From: Oxalobacteraceae sp. CFBP 13730
Lineage (GTDB): Bacteria; Pseudomonadota; Gammaproteobacteria; Burkholderiales; Burkholderiaceae_D
Reading direction: 5' to 3'
DNA: 64,000 nt
Assembly (NCBI GenBank): GCA_014841835.1
Contig: JACYUQ010000001.1
Location: forward strand, 1 to 64,000
Shown: piece by piece, positions 42,556 to 49,469 of the stretch
How the letters are laid out: each line of letters begins with the position of its first letter
How positions within the stretch are numbered: position 1 is the stretch's first letter
The notes under the pieces: generated by a model
What the model was told of the DNA's origin: nothing
What the model saw: only the letters and a program-made list of their open reading frames with translations
Database searches by the model: none
Translations under genes and position numbers: made by a program

Positions 42556-45500
42556 TTACTTCTTGCTGGTTTTGGCTGCGGTCTTTGCTGCAGTCTTCGA
42601 CGCGGTCTTCACTGCGGTCTTGGCTTCAGCTTTGGCCGGAGCCTTGACAGCCTTCGGCGCAGCCGGCTCGGCGACAGCCTTGGCTGCGGTCTTGCGTGGC
42701 GCCGCTGCCGCCTTTTTGGCTGGTGCTTTGGCAGCGACTGCCTCGGCCGGGGCCTTGGTGGCTGCTGCCTTGGCTGGCGTTTTGACCGCTGCTGCCTTGG
42801 CCGGGGCCTTGACCGCTGCTGCCTTGACCGGCGCCTTGACAGCGACGGTTTCAACCGGAGCCTTGACTGCTGCTGACTTGGCTGGTGCCTTGATTGCTGC
42901 CTTCTTCGCTGGTGCCTTGACCGCTGCTGCTTTGGCCGGTGCTGCTTTGGCCGGTGCGTCAACTGGTGCTGCGGCGACGGGCGCTTTTACAGCAGCCGTC
43001 TTGGTAGCAGCCTTTTTGGCTGGCGCCTTGACCGCTGGCGCTGCCACGACGGGTGCTGCCACGACTGGTGCAGCTGCAACTGGCGCCGCCACTGCTGGCG
43101 CTTTCGCGGCCGCTTTCTTTGCTGCGGCTTTCACTGGCTTGGCTTCGGCAACCGGTGCTGGCGCAGGGGCTGGTGCAGCCGCGACCACGTCGTTGACGGC
43201 GGCCTTGGTTGCACGTGGCTTGCGCGCTGGCGCTGGGGCCGCGACTGCTTCGGCAGGCTTTGGCTGCGCAACCGGCGCTGGTGCTGCTGCAACCGGTGCT
43301 GGTGCTGCAACCGGTACCGGCGCTGGCTTCTGCGCCTGCACTGGCGCTGGTTTCTGCGCCTGCACTGGTGCTGGTGCCGGCTTCGCTGCCTGCACTGGTA
43401 CCTGTGGCGTCGCTGTCGTCATTGGTGCCGCTGCTGCTGCCGCAGCGCGCTCAGCCGCCTTGGCCTTCTGACGGGCCTTGCGCGATTTCGGCTTGGCCTG
43501 TTGCGGCTCGATGCCATCCTGACCAAGCGGACGTGCAATCTCGAGTGGCGACTGCTGTGGACGACCTTGATCGTTATTGCCGCCGTTGTTGCCGCCGTTG
43601 TTGCCTGGCTTCGGCCCACGCGAACGACCACCGCGCGAACGCTTACCGTTCCCGCCGTTGTTGTTGCCGTTACCGCCGTTGTTGTTACCGTTGCCGCCGT
43701 TCTGATTGCCGTTGTTGCCGCCACCACCATTGCCGCCATTGTTCTGACGACCATCGTTCGTGCGTGGCTCATTGCTGCGCTGTTCCTTGTTGCGGCCACC
43801 CTGATTGCGATCGCGCCCGGCATCATCACCCGACGACTCGGCGCCCGGCGCGGACGCAAGCGTCAGGTCGATCTTGCGCGATTCCAGATCGACGCGTGCG
43901 ACCTTGACGGTCACCTTGTCGGTCAGGCCATAGCTCTGGCCCGTACGCTCGCCACGCAGCACATGGCGCGCTTCGTCGTACTGGAAGTAATCGGCGCCCA
44001 GCTCGGTGACGTGCACCAGGCCTTCGACAAACAGCTCGTCCAACTGCACGAAGATGCCGAAGGTGGTCACGCCAGCGATGGTGCCCGTGTACTCTTCGCC
44101 GATCTTGTCCTGCATGAAGAAGCACTTGAGCCAGTTTTCGACGTCGCGCGACGCTTCGTCGGCGCGGCGTTCGTTGGCCGAGCAGTGCACACCCAGGGCG
44201 TCCCAGATGGTCAGGTCTTTTTCGTTCTTCGGCGCCTTGCCGTCGGCCTTGTCTTTCGCGGCCTGCTTGCGGGCCGAGTTCGACTGCGTCGTGTTCAGCT
44301 TGGCCAGGTCGATGCCCTTCGGCTCGTACTTCTTGCCGAGCAGGATCGCCTTGATCGCGCGGTGCGTCAGCAGATCGGGGTAGCGGCGGATCGGGCTGGT
44401 GAAGTGCGCGTACGCTTCGAACGCCAGGCCGAAGTGGCCGACGTTGTCCGGGCTGTAGACGGCCTGCTGCATCGAGCGCAGCATCATCGTCTGCAGCAGT
44501 TGCGCATCAGGCCGCTCCTTGATCTGCTGCATCACGGCGGCGTAGTCGCGCGCGCTCGGCTTGTTGCCGCCGGCCAGGTTCAGGCCCACCTGCTTGAGGA
44601 AGGTGCGCAGCTGGTTCAGCTTTTCTTCGGTCGGCGTCGCGTGAATGCGGAACGTGCCCGGATGCTTGTGGCGCAGCAGGAAATCAGCGGCGCACACGTT
44701 GGCCGACAGCATGCACTCTTCGATGAGGCGGTGCGCGTCGTTGCGGGTGCGTGGAATGATCTTTTCGATCTTGCCCAGCGCATTGCAGACGATATAGGTT
44801 TCGGTGGTCTCGAAGTCAATGGCACCGCGCTCCTGGCGCGCCTTGAGCAGCGCGCGGAACACCTGGTTCAGGTGTTGCAGATGCGGGACGATGCCTGGAC
44901 GCTTCTTGGCTTGCTCGCCGTTGGTGTCAGCCAGGATGTCGGCCACTTCGTTGTAGGTCATGCGCGCAGCCGAGTGCATCACGGCCGGGTAGAACTGGTA
45001 CGCGGTGACTTCGCCATCCTGCGAGACCACCATGTCGCACACCAGCGTGCAACGGTCGACCGCCGGGTTCAGCGAGCACAGGCCGTTCGACAGCTTCTCG
45101 GGCAACATCGGGATCACGCGGCGCGGGAAGTAGACGGACGTCGAGCGTTCGATCGCGTCAGCATCGAGCGCCTCGTTCGGCTTGACGTAATGGCTCACGT
45201 CGGCGATCGCAACCAGCAGGCGGAAACTGTTCACGCCCTTGATGGTCACCGGTTCGCAATAGACGGCATCGTCGAAGTCGCGTGCGTCTTCGCCGTCGAT
45301 CGTCACCAGCGGCACGTCGCGCAGATCCACGCGGTTGGCCAGATCGGCATCGATGACTTCGTTCGGCAGGCGAGCGGCCTGCTTGAGCGCGGCCGGCGAG
45401 AAGATGTGCGGCACGCCGAACTTGCGCACGGCGATTTCGATTTCCATGCCCGGATCATCGAGCTCGCCCAACACTTCGACGATACGGCCGGTCGGCTTCT

Positions 45501-46074
45501 GGAAGCGGCCTGGCTGCTCCAGCAATTCGACACTGACGACCTGCCCTGCACGCGCGTTGCCGGTCGGACCGGTAACGATCACATCCTGGGCGATGCGCTG
45601 GTCTTCGGGCGAGACGATCCACGCGCCTTCTTCATTGAGCAGGCGACCGATGATGTGCGTGTTGGCACGCTGGACGACTTCGACGATCGAGCCTTCCGGA
45701 CGGCCGCGGCGGTCCATGCCCGTCACGCGCGCCATGACGCGGTCGCCGTGCAGCACTTTCTGCATTTCACGGTCGGACAGGAACAGGTCGGGACCCGGTT
45801 CGTCGGGAATCACGAAGCCAAAACCGTCGCGATGCGCGCTGACTTTACCGGCCACGAAGGCGGAATGATCAGCCAGCATATAGTTGCCGCTACGGTCGGA
45901 ACGGATCTGGCCGTCACGCTCCATGGCGTTCAGGCGGCGGCCGAGGACTTCCTGCGCTGCGGGCTGAACATCAAGGGCGTGTGCCAGGGCGGCTGCATCG
46001 AGCGATTCAGCGGCGTCGCGGAAGACAGCGAGGATTTCCTCGCGGCTTGGAATGGTATGAGTAGGTTGCTTCAA
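42556..46074 (-). CDS. rnr: Ribonuclease R with a very long low-complexity C-terminal tail
   Basis: 1172 residues from a TTG at 46074, since no ATG or GTG fits the family start (TIPSREEILAVFRDA). The core has the cold-shock domains, the RNB catalytic region (LVTIDGEDARDFDDAVYCEP with its Asp ligands, DVSHYVKPNEALDADA, HFTSPIRRYPDLLTHRAI) and the S1 domain ending near residue 735. About 430 more residues follow: an Asn/Gly-rich stretch (about 755-825), a basic stretch, then Ala/Pro/Lys repeats such as KAPAKAAAVKAPAKKAA to the end. Usual RNase R is about 750-830 residues. The tail resembles histone-H1-like nucleic-acid-binding tails. It degrades structured RNA 3' to 5'. Confidence 0.95.
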   Translation of the reverse strand: MKQPTHTIPSREEILAVFRDAAESLDAAALAHALDVQPAAQEVLGRRLNAMERDGQIRSDRSGNYMLADHSAFVAGKVSAHRDGFGFVIPDEPGPDLFLSDREMQKVLHGDRVMARVTGMDRRGRPEGSIVEVVQRANTHIIGRLLNEEGAWIVSPEDQRIAQDVIVTGPTGNARAGQVVSVELLEQPGRFQKPTGRIVEVLGELDDPGMEIEIAVRKFGVPHIFSPAALKQAARLPNEVIDADLANRVDLRDVPLVTIDGEDARDFDDAVYCEPVTIKGVNSFRLLVAIADVSHYVKPNEALDADAIERSTSVYFPRRVIPMLPEKLSNGLCSLNPAVDRCTLVCDMVVSQDGEVTAYQFYPAVMHSAARMTYNEVADILADTNGEQAKKRPGIVPHLQHLNQVFRALLKARQERGAIDFETTETYIVCNALGKIEKIIPRTRNDAHRLIEECMLSANVCAADFLLRHKHPGTFRIHATPTEEKLNQLRTFLKQVGLNLAGGNKPSARDYAAVMQQIKERPDAQLLQTMMLRSMQQAVYSPDNVGHFGLAFEAYAHFTSPIRRYPDLLTHRAIKAILLGKKYEPKGIDLAKLNTTQSNSARKQAAKDKADGKAPKNEKDLTIWDALGVHCSANERRADEASRDVENWLKCFFMQDKIGEEYTGTIAGVTTFGIFVQLDELFVEGLVHVTELGADYFQYDEARHVLRGERTGQSYGLTDKVTVKVARVDLESRKIDLTLASAPGAESSGDDAGRDRNQGGRNKEQRSNEPRTNDGRQNNGGNGGGGNNGNQNGGNGNNNGGNGNNNGGNGKRSRGGRSRGPKPGNNGGNNGGNNDQGRPQQSPLEIARPLGQDGIEPQQAKPKSRKARQKAKAAERAAAAAAAPMTTATPQVPVQAAKPAPAPVQAQKPAPVQAQKPAPVPVAAPAPVAAAPAPVAQPKPAEAVAAPAPARKPRATKAAVNDVVAAAPAPAPAPVAEAKPVKAAAKKAAAKAPAVAAPVAAAPVVAAPVVAAPAVKAPAKKAATKTAAVKAPVAAAPVDAPAKAAPAKAAAVKAPAKKAAIKAPAKSAAVKAPVETVAVKAPVKAAAVKAPAKAAAVKTPAKAAATKAPAEAVAAKAPAKKAAAAPRKTAAKAVAEPAAPKAVKAPAKAEAKTAVKTASKTAAKTAAKTSKK

Positions 46075-46282
46075 ATCGATTCTTTTTTCTTTTGGCCAGT
46101 AGAGCGCCGCACATCACATAAGGGCGGCAGCGTGGTTAATTGACACCATGACAGGCGTAGTGTAACGGAGGTCTATCCGATTCGCCTAACATGATGTGCG
46201 CCAACGACCTGCGCCCGTGCAACGAGATGCTTATACGGGATGCTTGCGCGTGAGTCCTTGTCAAGAACTTCACCTAGGGTCT

Positions 46283-46310
46283 TTGACTATTGAAAATGAT
46301 CCGCTATAAT
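46283..46310 (+). promoter_or_regulatory. Sigma-70 promoter of the tRNA-Leu array
   Basis: TTGACT (46283-46288) and a perfect TATAAT (46305-46310) are 16 bases apart. The predicted start is near 46317, giving a leader of about 140 bases before the first tRNA. The rest of the gap 46075-46459 holds no gene that I can support. Confidence 0.85.
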
Positions 46311-46459
46311 CTCGCTCTCTTCAGCAACGGCGACAACGCCGGGGCGATGAAAAGCAGGGGTAACAGAGTATGTTTGATGCGAAGTCAGCTATTTTCAGGA
46401 ATAGTTGATCTGGCGGAAAATGACAAACCCTGCTATTGTAGCAGAGATGTTCTTGCAGT

Positions 46460-46544
46460 GCCCACGTGGCGGAATTGGTAGACGCGCATGGTTCAGGTCC
46501 ATGTGCCGCAAGGTGTGGGGGTTCGAGTCCCTCCGTGGGCACCA
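46460..46544 (+). tRNA. tRNA-Leu(CAG), copy 1
   Basis: 85 bases including an encoded CCA. The acceptor GCCCACG pairs with CGTGGGC, the anticodon loop TTCAGGT has anticodon CAG (codon CUG), there is a short class II variable arm, and the T-loop is GGTTCGAGTCC. It is the first of four identical copies behind one promoter. Confidence 0.97.
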
Positions 46545-46584
46545 AAAAGTTCATCAGGTTGTAAAGTTTTACGGTAGTTGCAGT

Positions 46585-46669
46585 GCCCACGTGGCGGAAT
46601 TGGTAGACGCGCATGGTTCAGGTCCATGTGCCGCAAGGTGTGGGGGTTCGAGTCCCTCCGTGGGCACCA
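46585..46669 (+). tRNA. tRNA-Leu(CAG), copy 2
   Basis: Identical to copy 1 over all 85 bases, with a 40-base spacer before it. The bases just before the gene (TTGCAGT) are also shared with copies 1 and 4. Confidence 0.97.
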
Positions 46670-46725
46670 AAGGTTTCAAGCAGAGTATCAAGTAGCACGC
46701 AGTATCGTTGTTGAGTAGTCCCAGT

Positions 46726-46810
46726 GCCCACGTGGCGGAATTGGTAGACGCGCATGGTTCAGGTCCATGTGCCGCAAGGTGTGGGGGTTCGAGTCCCTCC
46801 GTGGGCACCA
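46726..46810 (+). tRNA. tRNA-Leu(CAG), copy 3
   Basis: Identical to copy 1, with a 56-base spacer before it. The spacers before copies 3 and 4 share an AGTATCGTTG stretch, which points to recent tandem duplication. Confidence 0.97.
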
Positions 46811-46862
46811 AAAGTCTATCTCGCAGTAAGTAGTCAGCAGTATCGTTGTCAGCAGTTGCAGT

Positions 46863-46947
46863 GCCCACGTGGCGGAATTGGTAGACGCGCATGGTTCAGG
46901 TCCATGTGCCGCAAGGTGTGGGGGTTCGAGTCCCTCCGTGGGCACCA
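46863..46947 (+). tRNA. tRNA-Leu(CAG), copy 4
   Basis: Identical to copy 1, with a 52-base spacer before it. It is the last gene of the array and is followed 34 bases on by a strong hairpin terminator. Confidence 0.97.
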
Positions 46948-46980
46948 AAAAATGTAATGAGTTTGTGGACCCCGTGTCCC

Positions 46981-47022
46981 GCAAAACGCCGTAGCCTTTG
47001 AAACAGGGTTACGGCGTTTTGC
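46981..47022. terminator. Bidirectional terminator between the tRNA-Leu array and cueR
   Basis: A 16-bp stem with one G-U pair (46981-46996 with 47007-47022) ends in GTTTTGC on one side and GCAAAAC on the other. It can end the tRNA transcript on the plus strand and the cueR transcript on the minus strand. Confidence 0.85.
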
Positions 47023-47050
47023 GTTGTGCCTCACGTTTTCTGGCGCAGAC

Positions 47051-47440
47051 TCAGTGCGCCGCCAGATCGTCCAGAATGGGGCAGGCCGAGCGCGCGTCAC
47101 CGTGGCACGACGCCGCCAAACTCACCAGCGTACGCCGCATCGCCGCCATCTCGGCGATCTTGCGGTCCAGCTCCTCGATATGTGTCTGCGCCAGTGCGCG
47201 CACATCGGCACTGGCCCGGCCCTTGTCTTCCCACAGCGCCAGCAGATTCCTGATCTGGTCCAGCGAAAAGCCCAGTGCCCGGCCGCGGTGAATGAATTGC
47301 AGTACGCGCACCTCGCGCTCGCTGTAGAGGCGATAACCGGCATCCGTGCGACGTGGCGCCGGCACCAGGCCAATGGATTCGTAGTGGCGAATCATCTTGG
47401 CCGTGACGCCAGACGCGCGGGCGGCGTCGCCGATGTTCAT
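47051..47440 (-). CDS. cueR: Cu(I)-responsive MerR-family regulator CueR
   Basis: 129 residues from ATG 47440 (MNIGDAARASGVTAKMIRHY). The winged helix is followed by a dimerisation helix and the C-terminal metal loop CHGDARSACPILDDL, with the two Cys that bind Cu(I) in CueR. CueR bends promoters with 19-bp spacers and activates copper export genes. Its own promoter (47490-47520) and that of copA at 13.7 kb have such spacers. It lies 34 kb from copA and beside the tRNA-Leu array, not with the other copper genes. Confidence 0.93.
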   Translation of the reverse strand: MNIGDAARASGVTAKMIRHYESIGLVPAPRRTDAGYRLYSEREVRVLQFIHRGRALGFSLDQIRNLLALWEDKGRASADVRALAQTHIEELDRKIAEMAAMRRTLVSLAASCHGDARSACPILDDLAAH

Positions 47441-47489
47441 GCTCGATGCGGGTGCTTGCACGGTACGCTCCTGTCGTGGGTCAGGCACC

Positions 47490-47520
47490 AGCTTACACCT
47501 TGCCATGATGGCAAGGACAA
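47490..47520 (-). promoter_or_regulatory. CueR-type promoter of cueR (autoregulation)
   Basis: On the minus strand TTGTCC (47520-47515) and TAAGCT (47495-47490) are 19 bases apart. Between them is a perfect dyad CCTTGCC-ATGAT-GGCAAGG (47498-47516). The site is a close match to CueR boxes and to the copA site at 13718-13738. Confidence 0.8.
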
Positions 47521-47555
47521 GTGCGCGCTTGACTTGAACGCCGTAACGGTCGAGC

Positions 47556-47771
47556 ATGGACGTCATGCAGATTCTTCGCTCTGCCGCCCTGGGGGCGGCG
47601 CTCATGGTTGTCGTCGCTTCCAGCCTGGCTGCACCGGCGCCGTATTACCAATGGCGCAGCAAGCTCACCGGCGAGCTGGCCTGTTCGCCGACGCCGCTGG
47701 GTGAAGGCTGGGTCAAGGCAACCGGCCCGTATCGCGACGCGCGTTGCGAAAAACCCATCGTTGTTAAATAA
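47556..47771 (+). CDS. Small secreted hypothetical protein
   Basis: 71 residues with a signal peptide (LGAALMVVVASSLAAPA). The mature part is about 45 residues (YYQWRSKLTGELACSPTPLG, GWVKATGPYRDARCEKP) with two Cys likely to form a disulfide. The start at 47556 or at the in-frame ATG 47565 is equally possible. It is divergent from cueR with the CueR box between them, so copper control is conceivable but not shown. Confidence 0.65.
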   Translation: MDVMQILRSAALGAALMVVVASSLAAPAPYYQWRSKLTGELACSPTPLGEGWVKATGPYRDARCEKPIVVK

Positions 47772-47844
47772 TGAATCCGGCAGACGTCGTTTGTCTGTCA
47801 TTGTTCAGCTTTCAAAAACAGCTTACCCACTGAGGAGACACCCC

Positions 47845-48408
47845 ATGTTTACCAGCCCGGAACAGTTTGCCAACGCCACGAAAACCCTGTTCGACCTGCA
47901 GATGCAGACCTTCAACGCGCTGGCCGGCAAGACCGTCAAGGGCGTCGAGCAGGTCGTCGCCCTGAACATGAACGCCATCAAGAGCACGATGGACAGCACG
48001 ATGCAGGCGAGCCGTGACGTCGCCCAGGCCGGCAATCCGAAGGCCGCGTACGAGTCGCTCGCGGCGCGCATGCAGCCAGCGGCCGGCGTGACCAACGCGG
48101 CCGAGTACACGACGCAGTTGAAAGCCATCATCGACGACATGCACAACGAGTTCCGCGGTGCGGCCGATGCGCACGCGGTCGAAGCGAAGAACACGCTGTC
48201 GGCGCTGATCTATGACGTCACCCAGAACGTCAAGCCGGGGTCGGAGAATGCGGTCCAGATCATGAAGGCGGCGATCGACAATGCCTTCAAAGGGTATGAA
48301 CAGGTGACGGCCGCCACGCGCCAGGCCGTGCAGACGGTCGAAGCGCAGTTCGAACGCGCCAGCACCATCGTCACCCCCGGTGGCGGCAAGCAGGACAAAC
48401 CCGAGTAA
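47845..48408 (+). CDS. Phasin family protein
   Basis: 187 residues from ATG 47845 with GAGGAG seven bases upstream. The protein is almost all amphipathic helix and opens MFTSPEQFANATKTLFDLQM, with TFNALAGKTVKGVEQVVALN next, the typical phasin start. Phasins coat polyhydroxyalkanoate granules and control their size and number. No PHA synthase gene is nearby. The region up to the T6SS cluster (48409-48443) is empty. Confidence 0.93.
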   Translation: MFTSPEQFANATKTLFDLQMQTFNALAGKTVKGVEQVVALNMNAIKSTMDSTMQASRDVAQAGNPKAAYESLAARMQPAAGVTNAAEYTTQLKAIIDDMHNEFRGAADAHAVEAKNTLSALIYDVTQNVKPGSENAVQIMKAAIDNAFKGYEQVTAATRQAVQTVEAQFERASTIVTPGGGKQDKPE

Positions 48409-48443
48409 GCCCAGGTAAGCCCATTCTTCAGCAACCCGGCCCC

Positions 48444-49454
48444 TCAGGGCGCCGGGAGCTTCGCAGGCTGGTCCACCTGGCCGTCAATTCCCAGCAAGTC
48501 TTCGAGTCGCAACAGCGACGCTTCGTCCTTGATCACCGAACGCAGCCAGGCATGCAGTGGCTGCTCGCCCCAACGCGCCGCTTTCTCTGCCAGATACGCA
48601 ACGGGACTGTGCGGCTCCGTGCGCCGGAAAAACGCGGCGACCTGGCGCAGCTGCGCCAGCGCCTGATCGCGCTGCAAAACCGGCGCGCCCCGAAGCACAG
48701 CTTGCGCCACAGCGATGGCGCTGCCCTCACCTGCGCTCGTTGCCGTATTGTCCGCCGCCGCTGCCGGCAAGCCCGCTGACATCAGGTCGATGACGTCGCG
48801 CAGCGCCGTGCGGGCCGCGCGATAGCTTGGGCCATCGTTGCCCAGTCGCGCGTCAACGACCCGTTCCAGTTCATCCAGCGCCACAACGCACGCTTCGCAG
48901 TCGGTCAGCACCATCTGCACGAACGCCGGCTTGGCGCGTGCACGCAGCGCGTCCAGTTCGGCCACCGCTTCCGGCCCGCGTGTGCGCGCCACTTCCCATG
49001 CCTGCATTGTCAGCGCGCCGCCCTCGTCCAGCGCGACCCCCTTGGCCAGCGGCGCCACGTGGCTGGCCAGCCAGGCCAGGATGCCGATGCGTCGCTCGAC
49101 GCCATCTTCGTCAGACTGTGGATGCACGCCGTCCCAGTAACGCTCGCACAATGCCGCCACCAGGCCCAGGCCGTCGGCCAGACCGCGCATGCCGCCGGTT
49201 TTTGTGCTTGCCTCGGTCAGCCAGACGGCCAGTTGCAGATCCTTGCTACGCGTTTCGAGCAGGATGGTGCAGTGTTTGCCGACGAATTTCCAGTCGGCCT
49301 CCTTGAGCGTCGTCACCCAGGCGCCCTGCTCCAGCGATGGATCGTCGGCCAGGCGCGCACGGACAATGGCGTCGACTTCGGGCGCAAACGCCAGGTCGGC
49401 GCCGCACGGATTGTCCGGCGTGATCGGTTTGAGAAGAGCGGCGATATCGAGCAT
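48444..49454 (-). CDS. tssA: Type VI secretion protein TssA
   Basis: 336 residues, with AAGGAG six bases before the ATG. The N-terminal ImpA domain is clear (LLKPITPDNPCGADLAFAPE, RSKDLQLAVWLTEASTKTGG, ALCERYWDGVHPQSDEDGVE). The C-terminus has PHSPVAYLAEKAARWGEQPL, typical of the short TssA class. TssA primes and caps sheath-tube assembly. It is the last gene of the minus-strand run from 55917. Confidence 0.93.
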   Translation of the reverse strand: MLDIAALLKPITPDNPCGADLAFAPEVDAIVRARLADDPSLEQGAWVTTLKEADWKFVGKHCTILLETRSKDLQLAVWLTEASTKTGGMRGLADGLGLVAALCERYWDGVHPQSDEDGVERRIGILAWLASHVAPLAKGVALDEGGALTMQAWEVARTRGPEAVAELDALRARAKPAFVQMVLTDCEACVVALDELERVVDARLGNDGPSYRAARTALRDVIDLMSAGLPAAAADNTATSAGEGSAIAVAQAVLRGAPVLQRDQALAQLRQVAAFFRRTEPHSPVAYLAEKAARWGEQPLHAWLRSVIKDEASLLRLEDLLGIDGQVDQPAKLPAP

Positions 49455-49469
49455 GATGTCTCCTTGAGA

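Noticed and set aside
42563-43471. 302-codon Ala/Gly-rich plus-strand frame opposite the RNase R tail
   Set aside because: It mirrors the Lys/Ala/Pro repeats in antisense. Repetitive composition leaves all frames open, so openness is no evidence here.
43501-46143. 880-codon plus-strand frame opposite rnr
   Set aside because: Antisense shadow of a conserved enzyme. Its sequence has no domain logic.
46405-46984. Several short frames across the tRNA-Leu array on both strands
   Set aside because: They are translations of tRNA genes, repeated because the tRNAs are identical.
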